Part shown: positions 16,192 through 25,114 of the stretch, piece by piece
Layout: every line of letters begins with the position of its first letter
Position numbering within the stretch: the stretch's first letter is position 1
Assembly: GCA_000828075.3 (NCBI GenBank)
Contig: JXCB02000027.1
Coordinates: 172,959-236,958 of the forward strand
Reading direction: 5' to 3'
From: Tolypothrix campylonemoides VB511288
GTDB lineage: Bacteria; Cyanobacteriota; Cyanobacteriia; Cyanobacteriales; Nostocaceae
DNA length: 64,000 nucleotides
Translations under genes and position numbers: made by a program
The notes under the pieces: model-generated
Database searches by the model: none
Seen by the model: only the letters and a program-made list of their open reading frames with translations
Told to the model about the DNA's origin: nothing

Positions 16192-17515
16192 TTTTTATAA
16201 ATAAATTTGCGGTTAAATTTGCAATGATTATACCAAAAACACCAAGTATCATTACTGCACCAGTAACAATGCGAATAAAATCATAAGTCGGCTGGTAAGC
16301 TTCATCAGCACTAATTTCTGCGATTAACACCCAAGAAATACCAGGCACATTCAAAGGCATATAAGCCGACAAAGACTCAACTTTTCTATAATTCAAAACA
16401 TTCGTTATCCCTTGTTTACCCTTCAAAGCTTCATCAACAACTAACGTGCGAACTTGTTGCCAAAGAATACTAGTTCCTTGTCGGCGCATTTGTTCTAATA
16501 GCCTCCAATTGCCTAAACGTGATTGCAATGATAAAAAGGATTCAGGATCTTCTAGTAGGAATCGTGAGTCTGATCGCATTAAATAATCGCTACCAACAAG
16601 ATAAGTTTCTCCCGTCTTTCCTAAACCGCAATTTTGCCACTTGCGTCCATAAGTCATAATGTCATTAATTCGCTCTTTTGAAAACCGATAAGTCACAAAT
16701 CCAATGTTGATGCCTTTCTCAAACACTGGAGAAATCATAAAGGCAGAAGGTTGCCCTAATGCAGGATAATAAGGTTCAAAATCAACAATCTCTGCCTGAG
16801 ACTTTACTTTTGAAGCCTGAAGAAAAGCAATGTGTTTAGCAAATGCCGAATCCTTATAAACTCCATTAAACAGATTGGTTCCTAAAGCAGCCTCTGGATA
16901 AAGAGAATAAACAATGTCCCCGTTCTCATTAATTAAATATAAATTTGTGTAGTCAAACGCTTCAGCAATAGACTCTAATGTTGTTTGCCAAGACAAATAC
17001 AAAGAATTATAATTAGTTTGATCTAATAAAGGTATTTTTAATAAATAGTGATATTGCAGCATTAAAGCAGTAGTATCAGTTGGAATGAAGCTTTCTGCTG
17101 TTAGTTCTCGTGCTAAGCCAGTTTTTAATTTTGGAATAAAAGAGTCTTTGTAAAAATTAGCAACTTTTTCTGACACAGCAGTAGAATAATTTAGAGCTTT
17201 TAATTCTAAAAATGCCTTATTAAAAGCCTTAAGTGCCTCCACAATTTGAGATGTTTCTGACATGGCGATCGCCTGTTTTGTCAATGATGAAAAATAACTC
17301 TCTACCCTGTCAGCCTTGGCATTACGTATAGACACTAATTGCTCGTAAGTGCGCGCTTGTATTGCATCTCGACCCTGTGCAAAAGCAATTGCGCCGACAA
17401 CAAGTACTGAAGATAATGACACAGAAAGCATTACTAAGATAATCTGAGATCTCAGCGATAAATAGAATTTCATTTTTTTTCTAGAGTGGCAAAGAAAATT
17501 CAATAAGCGAGTCAC
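16166..17515 (-). CDS. Cache-domain membrane sensor without output domain
   Basis: Up to 449 residues. TM1 (RSQIILVMLSVSLSSVLVVG) leads to a large extracytoplasmic region with double-Cache features: FDYTNLYLINENGDIVYSLY, ISPVFEKGINIGFVTYRFS, GKTGETYLVGSDYLMRSDSR and VPGISWVLIAEIS. TM2 (about the last 30 residues) ends almost immediately (IKNARKYFRL). Related proteins continue into HAMP plus cyclase, kinase or methyl-accepting domains; none is present. The frame starts at GTG 17515; ATG at 17473 (MKFYLSLRSQ) is an equally likely start. It probably senses a small ligand outside the membrane and acts through the overlapping MscS gene (inference). Confidence 0.8.
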   Translation of the reverse strand: MTRLLNFLCHSRKKMKFYLSLRSQIILVMLSVSLSSVLVVGAIAFAQGRDAIQARTYEQLVSIRNAKADRVESYFSSLTKQAIAMSETSQIVEALKAFNKAFLELKALNYSTAVSEKVANFYKDSFIPKLKTGLARELTAESFIPTDTTALMLQYHYLLKIPLLDQTNYNSLYLSWQTTLESIAEAFDYTNLYLINENGDIVYSLYPEAALGTNLFNGVYKDSAFAKHIAFLQASKVKSQAEIVDFEPYYPALGQPSAFMISPVFEKGINIGFVTYRFSKERINDIMTYGRKWQNCGLGKTGETYLVGSDYLMRSDSRFLLEDPESFLSLQSRLGNWRLLEQMRRQGTSILWQQVRTLVVDEALKGKQGITNVLNYRKVESLSAYMPLNVPGISWVLIAEISADEAYQPTYDFIRIVTGAVMILGVFGIIIANLTANLFIKNARKYFRL

Positions 17516-17659
17516 TGGAAAGAACGCCTTGAAACGGTTTTTTGTGCTTTGATATCAATAAACATTGATATCAATAGTTAAATACAGTTTTCGTGGGATG
17601 GAAAAGATAGCCATCCCATTAGAAAATAGGCAGTGATTTAGTAAATTGAAAACTGCTAC

Positions 17660-17807
17660 AGCAATCCTATTCGATTTGTGGAAATTACTTTTTAATGAAC
17701 GGCGATCGCGTATCTCTCACGGCTGGCTTGCATACATAGTCGCGTGTTAGGACAAGACTAGAACGCGAAGTAAATAAAGAAGAAATCACAAATGATTTAG
17801 GATTGCT
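17660..17807. mobile_element. Putative MITE with AGCAATCCTA termini
   Basis: The left end AGCAATCCTATTCGATTTGTG is mirrored by the right end CACAAATGATTTAGGATTGCT across about 148 bp with no gene. The same terminal motif (TAGCAATCCTAAATCATT) appears alone near 4544. Internal sequence includes a GCGATCGC site. It fits a small non-autonomous inverted-repeat transposon between the Cache sensor gene and the following small gene. Confidence 0.55.
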
Positions 17808-17814
17808 ATATATC

Positions 17815-18072
17815 CTATGTGTTAAGAGTAGCTGTATGTGCTTTTTGCGTTAAGTCTTTGAGCTTGTTAGTTAGAGTTCTAAGAATCTTAGCTGTTTTGG
17901 CATCATCCAGAGTTGCATCTTGTAATTGCGCTGTTAAATCATGAACTTTTTGAGTTTGAATTTCTAAAGCAGCGACGTCATGTGCATTTGCTTGCAACGC
18001 TTCATCAACTACGTCCAACGCTTGGTTAACGGCATCAGCTAAAGTGGAAACAGCTATAGAAGTTTGAGACAT
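17815..18072 (-). CDS. Small acidic helical protein, unknown
   Basis: 85 residues predicted almost wholly helical (VSTLADAVNQALDVVDEALQ, VHDLTAQLQDATLDDAKTAK), with heptad-like spacing of hydrophobic residues, so probably a coiled coil or helical bundle. No signal or membrane segment. I do not recognise the family. The ATG follows an A/G-rich AAAGAAA. Its stop is a few bases from the edge of the putative MITE, which may have contributed the gene's 3' end. Confidence 0.55.
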   Translation of the reverse strand: MSQTSIAVSTLADAVNQALDVVDEALQANAHDVAALEIQTQKVHDLTAQLQDATLDDAKTAKILRTLTNKLKDLTQKAHTATLNT

Positions 18073-18375
18073 GATAATTTCTTTGAAAGAACACCTGTCA
18101 TTGTATGCGGTGCGATAGATATTGATAACCGTGATTACCGCAATTGATAAAAATAGTTACCATGGCTAGGCAACGAAAAGCCGATACCTGACAATACCGG
18201 ACACAAGCAGATCAGCTATCAAATAACTATAAGTGTCTACGCAACATTACTAAACAGACATTCGTCACTATAAAGACATACACATTTCTGGATACAGCTA
18301 AATTAGAAATGGTGTTAACCTAAGTACCGCAGTTTTTTTGTGGATGTACAGTAGCAGCTTAAAGTGGTTGTAATC

Positions 18376-19056
18376 ATGCGTCAGCTTCTAGGTATTCTTT
18401 CATTGATGGCATTACTGCAATTTGTTCCCAGCATAGTCCATGCCCAAGAAAAACCCAGTACTGAAAAACCATCCAATCCAATTGCAAAGGTCATTGCGGC
18501 TAAAGTGATGACGAACTACCCAGATGGAGAGTTTTATCCAGAACGTTTGCTGAGTCGGGCAGAGTTAGCTTCTATTATGGTGAAGGCTTTTCAACTGGAT
18601 AAACGACAAGCTGTCACGAAAGAAAATCTAAAAGTGACAGATGTGGCTGCTTCCAATCCAGCGTTTAAGGATATCCAGATAGTCTTAAAAACTGATATTA
18701 TGAAAGGCTATCGTGGAAATCTGTTTTTCCCCAATCAACGAGTTACCAGGGCTGAAGCTTTGGCGATTTTTGCCCAAGCATATGGAGTGTTTCAGTTTCC
18801 AGAGGAGACTGTCAATGAAATACTTGCCCCATATCCAGATGCAGCGTCTATTCCTAGTTGGGCAAAAAAAGCGATCGCCACGGTAACGAGTGAGGGATTT
18901 GTGAATACAGATGCACAAGGCAATCTTTCCCCGCTACAACCGATGACTCGTGGGGATATGGCTGACGTGTTAAGTAAATATTTGCAAAGGCAACAGCCAC
19001 AACCCGAAACCCCGGCAGTACCTGGTGGTAACAATAGTCCAGAATCTTCTCAATAA
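18376..19056 (+). CDS. Secreted SLH-domain protein
   Basis: About 226 residues from ATG 18376. A signal peptide (LLGILSLMALLQFVPSIVHA) is followed by three S-layer-homology-like repeats: VMTNYPDGEFYPERLLSRAE; FKDIQIVLKTDIMKGY...FFPNQRVTRAEAL; and PSWAKKAIATVTSEGF...LQPMTRGDMADVL. The C-terminus is a Pro/Gln/Ser tail. SLH repeats bind pyruvylated wall polymers or peptidoglycan; in cyanobacteria they anchor outer-membrane or surface proteins. There is no barrel domain, so it is a free periplasmic/wall protein rather than an OprB porin. Confidence 0.85.
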   Translation: MRQLLGILSLMALLQFVPSIVHAQEKPSTEKPSNPIAKVIAAKVMTNYPDGEFYPERLLSRAELASIMVKAFQLDKRQAVTKENLKVTDVAASNPAFKDIQIVLKTDIMKGYRGNLFFPNQRVTRAEALAIFAQAYGVFQFPEETVNEILAPYPDAASIPSWAKKAIATVTSEGFVNTDAQGNLSPLQPMTRGDMADVLSKYLQRQQPQPETPAVPGGNNSPESSQ

Positions 19057-19558
19057 TAAGGTCATTTTTTTCCTAAAACGGCATTTGCGTTTTGCGGCAA
19101 ACAGCAGTCACTTCTGGGGGAATTGCTATTTTTTTGACATTATCCCCCTGTTCCGTAAGCTCTCAAAGCTTCTTTAATTAGTGGTATTCTAGTCAAATTT
19201 ACTAATTTATTTTTTTACATAATTCCAGCCCTTACGTAAAAATTCGTAGATAAAATCCAGAATTTCATTCTTACTATTGCTCTGTCCCTGCTTCCAATTT
19301 TGTAAATAAATGCTAATTAGTATGAAGCACAACTTGATCCGTTTTATAAAAACTGGAAAAATTCGGTAGTTTTATAACTCATTAACGGCATTTTAGCCAA
19401 CGACTGTCACAGACAAACCGCCCAAAACCTCAAATTTTGGTGACCAAACAAGTAATTTTAGTGCTCGATTTTTCCGATGCTGGATTTTTACACGTTTAGA
19501 CCCAACCGAGCGTGGGAAAATCAAAAATACCAAAAACTAGAGAGGAAAACCCTACAAT
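19057..19558. other. Non-coding 500-bp leader of dxs
   Basis: AT-rich with many stops in all frames. No gene, RNA or strong hairpin recognised. It must contain the dxs promoter. The long stretch could hold a 5' untranslated regulatory leader, but no known riboswitch pattern is apparent to me. Confidence 0.4.
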
Positions 19559-21466
19559 ATGCACTTGAGTGAAATCACCCATCCTAACCAGTTGCACGGT
19601 TTATCGATTCGACAACTGCAACAGATTGCCCGTCAGATTCGAGACAAACATCTTCAAACTGTAGCAGCCACCGGGGGACACCTGGGACCAGGGTTGGGTG
19701 TTGTAGAGTTAACGTTAGGGCTTTACCAAACGCTGGATTTGGATCGCGATAAAGTCATTTGGGATGTTGGACACCAAGCATATCCTCACAAATTGATTAC
19801 AGGGCGCTACAGTAGCTTCCATACTTTGCGGCAAAAAGATGGAATTGCTGGTTATCTTAAGCGCGGTGAAAGCAAGTTTGACCACTTTGGCGCAGGACAC
19901 GCTTCCACCAGTATTTCTGCGGCATTGGGTATGGCTTTAGCGCGGGATCTCAAAGGCGAAAAATTTAAAGTTGTTGCCATCATTGGTGATGGTGCGCTGA
20001 CTGGCGGTATGGCACTAGAAGCCATCAACCATGCTGGACATATGCCCAAAACTAACCTGCTGGTTGTCCTCAACGACAACGAGATGTCTATATCTCCCAA
20101 CGTGGGCGCAATTGGGCGCTACCTTAACAAAATGCGCCTCAGTCCTCCAATGCAGTTTCTCACTGATAATTTTGAGGAACAGTTCAAGCAAATTCCTTTC
20201 GTTGGCGAATCTTTTTCTCCGGAACTGGGACGCATCAAAGAAGGGATGAAGCGCTTAGCTGTTCCGAAAGTGGGCGCAGTGTTTGAAGAACTCGGCTTTA
20301 CCTACATCGGACCTGTGGACGGGCATAATTTAGAGGAATTGATTGCCACCTTCGGGCAAGCACATCAAATACCGGGACCCGTTTTGGTACACGTCGCAAC
20401 CGTCAAGGGCAAAGGTTATGACATTGCCGAACAAGACAAAGTTGGCTACCACGCCCAATCTCCTTTTAATTTGACAACTGGCAAAGCCGTTCCCTCCAGC
20501 AAACCCAAACCCCCCGCCTACTCGAAAGTGTTTGCCCATACCTTGGTCAAACTCGCAGAACAAAACCCTAAAATTGTTGGAATCACTGCCGCGATGGCAA
20601 CGGGGACAGGGTTAGACAAACTGCAAGCAAAGCTACCCGATCAATATATTGATGTAGGCATTGCTGAACAACACGCCGTCACTCTTGCTGCGGGACTCGC
20701 ATCTGAAGGTATGCGTCCGGTTGTCGCTATCTACTCCACCTTCTTGCAACGCGCCTACGACCAAATCATTCACGATGTCTGTATCCAAAACCTGCCAGTG
20801 TTCTTCTGTCTGGACAGGGCGGGAATCGTTGGTGCTGATGGTCCGACTCACCAAGGAATGTACGACATTGCCTATCTGCGTTGCATTCCCAACATGGTGC
20901 TGATGGCACCCAAAGATGAAGCAGAACTGCAACGGATGGTAGTCACTGGCCTCAATTATACCACAGGAGCGATCGCCATGCGCTTCCCTCGCGGTAATGG
21001 CTACGGCGTCCCGTTAATGGAAGAAGGCTGGGAACCCCTAGAAATCGGCAAAGCGGAAATTCTCCGTAACGGCGATGATGTGTTGATGCTAGGCTATGGT
21101 ACAATGGTGAACCCAGCAATGCAAGCTGCTGAAATTCTCAGCGAACATGGCATTGAAGCCACTGTGATTAATGCCCGTTTTGCCAAGCCTTTAGATAGCG
21201 AATTGATTTTCCCATTAGCTAAGAAAATTAAGCGCGTCGTCACGTTGGAAGAAGGTTGTGTCATGGGGGGCTTTGGTTCAGCAGTTGCAGAAGCGCTGTT
21301 AGATGCTGATATCGTCGTTCCCATCAAACGCATTGGTGTGCCAGATGTTTTAGTGGAACATGCCGAACCTAATCAATCTAAAGCAGAAATGAGTTTAACA
21401 AGTCCCCAAATAGCTCAAAAAGTGTTACAAGCTTTCTTTCAACAAGAATTTTCTGCTGTGGGCTAA
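19559..21466 (+). CDS. dxs: 1-deoxy-D-xylulose-5-phosphate synthase
   Basis: 635 residues, the expected length. First enzyme of the MEP isoprenoid pathway: joins pyruvate and glyceraldehyde 3-phosphate with thiamine diphosphate, feeding carotenoid, phytol and quinone synthesis. Motifs: [16 protein letters not shown], the TPP/Mg motif [17 protein letters not shown] with [13 protein letters not shown], the transketolase centre [17 protein letters not shown], and [17 protein letters not shown]. The ATG is preceded by AGAGAGG about 12 bases upstream. It is monocistronic, with a possible terminator hairpin about 150 bp downstream. Confidence 0.96.
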   Translation: MHLSEITHPNQLHGLSIRQLQQIARQIRDKHLQTVAATGGHLGPGLGVVELTLGLYQTLDLDRDKVIWDVGHQAYPHKLITGRYSSFHTLRQKDGIAGYLKRGESKFDHFGAGHASTSISAALGMALARDLKGEKFKVVAIIGDGALTGGMALEAINHAGHMPKTNLLVVLNDNEMSISPNVGAIGRYLNKMRLSPPMQFLTDNFEEQFKQIPFVGESFSPELGRIKEGMKRLAVPKVGAVFEELGFTYIGPVDGHNLEELIATFGQAHQIPGPVLVHVATVKGKGYDIAEQDKVGYHAQSPFNLTTGKAVPSSKPKPPAYSKVFAHTLVKLAEQNPKIVGITAAMATGTGLDKLQAKLPDQYIDVGIAEQHAVTLAAGLASEGMRPVVAIYSTFLQRAYDQIIHDVCIQNLPVFFCLDRAGIVGADGPTHQGMYDIAYLRCIPNMVLMAPKDEAELQRMVVTGLNYTTGAIAMRFPRGNGYGVPLMEEGWEPLEIGKAEILRNGDDVLMLGYGTMVNPAMQAAEILSEHGIEATVINARFAKPLDSELIFPLAKKIKRVVTLEEGCVMGGFGSAVAEALLDADIVVPIKRIGVPDVLVEHAEPNQSKAEMSLTSPQIAQKVLQAFFQQEFSAVG

Positions 21467-21608
21467 ATTTCTAGTCAAATGGCACGCGCCTGAATTCCAA
21501 AATGACATAGAACCGAGTGAGTGATGAACCTAGCACACCCTGTTCTTTTTTGGGTTTTCACAGGGTCACACCAATTTCATCTTATTTTATAGGTTCACGC
21601 CTATTCAC

Positions 21609-21640
21609 CAAACCCGGTTTCTTGATGAGTTACCGGGTTT
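21609..21640 (+). terminator. Hairpin with T run downstream of dxs
   Basis: AACCCGGT and ACCGGGTT are separated by about 13 bases and followed by TTTT, which fits a rho-independent terminator for plus-strand transcripts. It lies about 145 bp after the dxs stop, so it is a plausible but distant terminator. Confidence 0.55.
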
Positions 21641-21651
21641 TTTACACAAAT

Positions 21652-21791
21652 AGGACTTACGCAAAAGTTACGGAAAACAAACCGCAGAGGACGCAGAGGA
21701 GGACACTTCCGTGCGGGGGTTCCCCCCGCCCTTGGAAAGTGTCCGTTGACACGGAGAAATAAGAGTTTGAGAGCTTTTTGCGTAAGTCCTA
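21652..21791. mobile_element. MITE with AGGACTTACGCAAAA terminal inverted repeats
   Basis: AGGACTTACGCAAAA at the left is mirrored by TTTTTGCGTAAGTCCT at the right, about 140 bp apart, with TA at the flanks. The inside holds other repeats: CGCAGAGGACGCAGAGGA, and a palindrome around GCGGGGGTTCCCCCCGC. There is no transposase frame. TAGGACTTACGCA ends are widespread in filamentous cyanobacteria. A degenerate relative lies at 38866-39056. Confidence 0.7.
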
Positions 21792-22137
21792 ACAAAGTTG
21801 TAATTCATTGGCATTAGAACTGGGAAACATCTGCCTTCAGTCAACGTCTAACATCAACTAGAGACATTAACGAGTTGACAACTTAAAATTAAGGAGCATT
21901 TAAAGGTCAGATAACCCACAACAAAGGACATTCAATTGCCGCAACGATTGCCAATACCTGCATTCCAAAGCGAACAACTTTAAGCTACCCTATCGTCAGC
22001 CGCTTTTTGGACAGATCGTACCGGACATCTACTATCAGTGTTCTCTAAAAACAGAACAAGATTTGGGTAAGATAAAAGAGCTATCTTTTCTGCGTTGCAG
22101 ACACTGAAAGCTTGTCATATCCACAGGAGATATCTTA

Positions 22138-22254
22138 ATGCTGACTTTAAAAATCGCTGTTTATATAGTTGTTGCCTTCTTCGTCAGTCTCTTTTTCTTT
22201 GGATTTTTGTCGAATGACCCTGCTCGTAACCCTGGTCGTCGGGATCTCGAGTAA
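22138..22254 (+). CDS. psbI: Photosystem II reaction center protein I
   Basis: 38 residues, translated directly: [20 protein letters not shown], then [18 protein letters not shown]. This is the canonical PsbI sequence and length: one membrane helix plus the stromal NPGRRD tail. PsbI sits beside D1 and CP43 in photosystem II and stabilises early assembly complexes in the thylakoid. A clear Shine-Dalgarno (AGGAGA) stands 8 bases before the ATG. It stands alone, with its promoter presumably in the 340 bp after the MITE. Confidence 0.97.
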   Translation: MLTLKIAVYIVVAFFVSLFFFGFLSNDPARNPGRRDLE

Positions 22255-22453
22255 AAGCGCGACAAATTATCCGTGACTGCTGGAAGGCGGAATACATTAT
22301 ACGCCTACGGACAACTGGCTCAAACGCCAGTGTCCTCCTCCGGGGTGGCTTGCCTAAATCTTATCTAGGCACAAGGCAAAAGCTGGGAGGCATAATGTGT
22401 TATGTCCTTCCGGCTATTTATTGGCTATTTGTTAGCTTGATTCGTGCTAGAGT

Positions 22454-24979
22454 ATGCTTCATCCAGTTCTGCCGCCCGAACCGCCTCCCATTCTCGAATC
22501 TTTACAATCTGCAAATCCTACCCCAGTTCTAAAGGCTGACACTAAGACGCTGGGGAACAAACAGAAGTCTAAAGAGAAATCTGAGGTACAACGGGAAACG
22601 CCTCTCCAAACTGCTGGGCAAAAGCCTACTGATAGTGATTTATTAGTTGCTAAGACATTAGCCGCACCCAGTGAACCGGAAAGTTTGCCACCTGAATTTT
22701 CTCCCATCACCGCTTCTAAAAGTGCCGCTTCACTGGGGGATCAGCTTTCCATTGGTTATCCTGTGCAGGAGCTAAAAGGCTTTACTCCCTATGATGGTGG
22801 CAGTACAAATGCCGCAGATGAAACATTCCTTACTGGAGAGAAAATCGCTCAAACAGTTACCATTGAGAATTTATCCCAGAAGGACAAGCAAAGAGTCGTT
22901 GAAACAAGCCAAACACCAACTCCAGCTAAGACTTCAACTGAAAAATCCACAAGTGATCAACCAGTACAAATAGAATTCAAGACTCGCAACCAAACAACTG
23001 AACCGTCAACTCCTACTCCTCCTAATACCCAAAATCAGTCGGCACCAATAGAACAGCCAGACAGCACAAGAAGGCAACAAAGTCAACCATCCGGTACAAC
23101 AGCGCCTTCTAACACGCCTGCAGCCAGAGAAAGAATTGTGGAAATTACTTCTGATACACAGCAGTATGACGAGCAGCGGCGGATTGTTACGGCTGAAGGT
23201 AATGTGATTGTGCGCTTTGATGGAGCAGTCGTAGATGCTGATCGCCTGCAAGTCAGTTTAGAGAATTTGATTGCAGTGGGAGAAGGAAATGTTGCCTTGA
23301 CACGCGGAGATCAAGTTTTGCGCGGTCAACGCTTTACTTATAATATTGTCCAAGATAGTGGGGAACTGACAAACGGCAGAGGTGAAGTTTTTATACCAAC
23401 AGCCGGGTCGGATTTCTCTTTCTTACCCACCGATGTGACAACCGGAGGAGTACCAGCGCGTCCTCTAAGCGATCGCATACGAGAAAACCAACCTCTACAA
23501 GCTAATAGTCCTGGAGGTCTTAACATCAACGCAGGTGGTACAGGAGGTGCGAGAAACATATCTTTGCCACAACAAGGGGGTCAAGTCAGACGGGTACGTT
23601 TTGAAGCTGGAAAAATTGATTTCTATCCCCGAGGTTGGCAAGCAAGGGATGTCCGACTCACCAACGACCCTTTTTCACCTCCAGAGTTGGAGGTACGGGC
23701 AGATAAAGTTACCGTGACCCGAGAAACACCTTTGCGCGATCGCATCAAAACAGAGCGACAGCGTTTAGTCTTTGACCGAGGGGTATCTTTACCTATTCCC
23801 AGAGATGAGCAGGTCATTGACCGCAGTGAGCGAGAAGTCACTCCTGGATTGTTTTCTCTTGGCTATGACGGAGATCAGCGAGGCGGCTTGTTTATTGAGC
23901 GTGGCTTCAAACCGATCAATACAGAAGCCGTAACCTTTCGTATCGCGCCTGAGTTTTTTGTTCAAAAAGCAGTACAAGGCAACGCTGGTAATATTGCATC
24001 CCTGTTTGGTTTGAAGACAAACCTAGGTGCGACTTTGGGTCCACGAACCGTAGTCGAGGGTTCTGGATTATTGACCAGTTTCGACTTCAACGACATAGAA
24101 GACAACTTGCGGGCGAGTTTGCGGCTGCGCCAGTTATTAGGTGAGCAAAATCCCCACACGCTTACATTGGAATATAGTTACCGCGATCGCCTTTATAACG
24201 GTACCCTCGGCTTTCAAACCGTCCAAAGTAGTCTTGGCGGTATTCTTACCTCTCCTGTCATTCCTTTAGGCAACAGCGGCATCAATCTCAGCTATCAAGG
24301 TGGCGCTCAATACATTAATGCCAACACAGACCGCCTAGACTTACTCAAACCAAATCGGGAAAATAACCGCATCTCACTGACTCGCTTACAAGCAAGTGCT
24401 GCTCTCAATGGAGGCGTTTTCCTGTGGCAAGGGCAAGGATTACCACCTACAGCTACCGAGGGATTACGGTATACACCAAACCCTGTCGTACCGTATTTAC
24501 GACTTTTTGGTGGATTGACTGGCACAACCAGCTACTACAGCAGTGGCGATAGCCAAAATACCTTAATTGGTACCGTTGGTTTAGAAGGGCAGTTCGGTCA
24601 TTTCTCTCGACCCATTTTGGACTATACAGCCTTTAATATCAGTTACTCCCAAGGTCTAAACACTGGCTTATCGCCCTTTTTGTTTGACCGTCAGGTTGAT
24701 AACCGTGTGCTAAGTGCTGGAATTACACAGCAAATTTATGGACCATTCCGCCTCGGCTTTCAAACATCAATCAACTTGGACACTGGAGAACGCAGCAGCA
24801 CCGACTACGTAGTGGAATATAGTCGCCGCACTTATGGAATCAGCTTGCGTTACAACCCAGTGCAAGAACTAGGCGGTATCACCTTCCGAATTAGTGATTT
24901 CAACTGGTCTGGTGGCACTGATCCATTTTCTGACCCTTCTGAAATTAAGCCAGTTGTAGGTGGTGTAAGGCAGCGGTAG
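22454..24979 (+). CDS. LptD-like outer-membrane protein (OstA/LptA domain plus DUF3769 barrel)
   Basis: 841 residues. The first 220 are a Pro/Thr/Ser/Gln-rich disordered region. An OstA/LptA-type beta-jellyroll follows (about 225-320: IVEITSDTQQYDEQRRIVTA, EGNVIVRFDGAVVDADRLQV, GEGNVALTRGDQVLRGQRF). The rest shows alternating amphipathic strands (YDGDQRGGLFIERGFKPIN; TLTLEYSYRDRLYNGTLGFQ; FRLGFQTSINLDTGE), ending in RISDFNWSGG. This is the layout of cyanobacterial DUF3769 proteins, regarded as LptD counterparts that insert lipopolysaccharide into the outer membrane. A clear N-terminal signal peptide is not visible from the chosen ATG, so the true start may lie upstream (non-ATG). Confidence 0.8.
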   Translation: MLHPVLPPEPPPILESLQSANPTPVLKADTKTLGNKQKSKEKSEVQRETPLQTAGQKPTDSDLLVAKTLAAPSEPESLPPEFSPITASKSAASLGDQLSIGYPVQELKGFTPYDGGSTNAADETFLTGEKIAQTVTIENLSQKDKQRVVETSQTPTPAKTSTEKSTSDQPVQIEFKTRNQTTEPSTPTPPNTQNQSAPIEQPDSTRRQQSQPSGTTAPSNTPAARERIVEITSDTQQYDEQRRIVTAEGNVIVRFDGAVVDADRLQVSLENLIAVGEGNVALTRGDQVLRGQRFTYNIVQDSGELTNGRGEVFIPTAGSDFSFLPTDVTTGGVPARPLSDRIRENQPLQANSPGGLNINAGGTGGARNISLPQQGGQVRRVRFEAGKIDFYPRGWQARDVRLTNDPFSPPELEVRADKVTVTRETPLRDRIKTERQRLVFDRGVSLPIPRDEQVIDRSEREVTPGLFSLGYDGDQRGGLFIERGFKPINTEAVTFRIAPEFFVQKAVQGNAGNIASLFGLKTNLGATLGPRTVVEGSGLLTSFDFNDIEDNLRASLRLRQLLGEQNPHTLTLEYSYRDRLYNGTLGFQTVQSSLGGILTSPVIPLGNSGINLSYQGGAQYINANTDRLDLLKPNRENNRISLTRLQASAALNGGVFLWQGQGLPPTATEGLRYTPNPVVPYLRLFGGLTGTTSYYSSGDSQNTLIGTVGLEGQFGHFSRPILDYTAFNISYSQGLNTGLSPFLFDRQVDNRVLSAGITQQIYGPFRLGFQTSINLDTGERSSTDYVVEYSRRTYGISLRYNPVQELGGITFRISDFNWSGGTDPFSDPSEIKPVVGGVRQR

Positions 24980-25114
24980 TCATTTAGCTACCCCATCCTC
25001 CTTTGTCCTGTTACTGAGAAGTAACAAGATTTTGTGGGGGGAGAGATACTGCATTCTTCGCTCGTGCTTAACTTAATACTATTCTGTTAATCAACCTTCT
25101 GAGCCCTCATCCTC

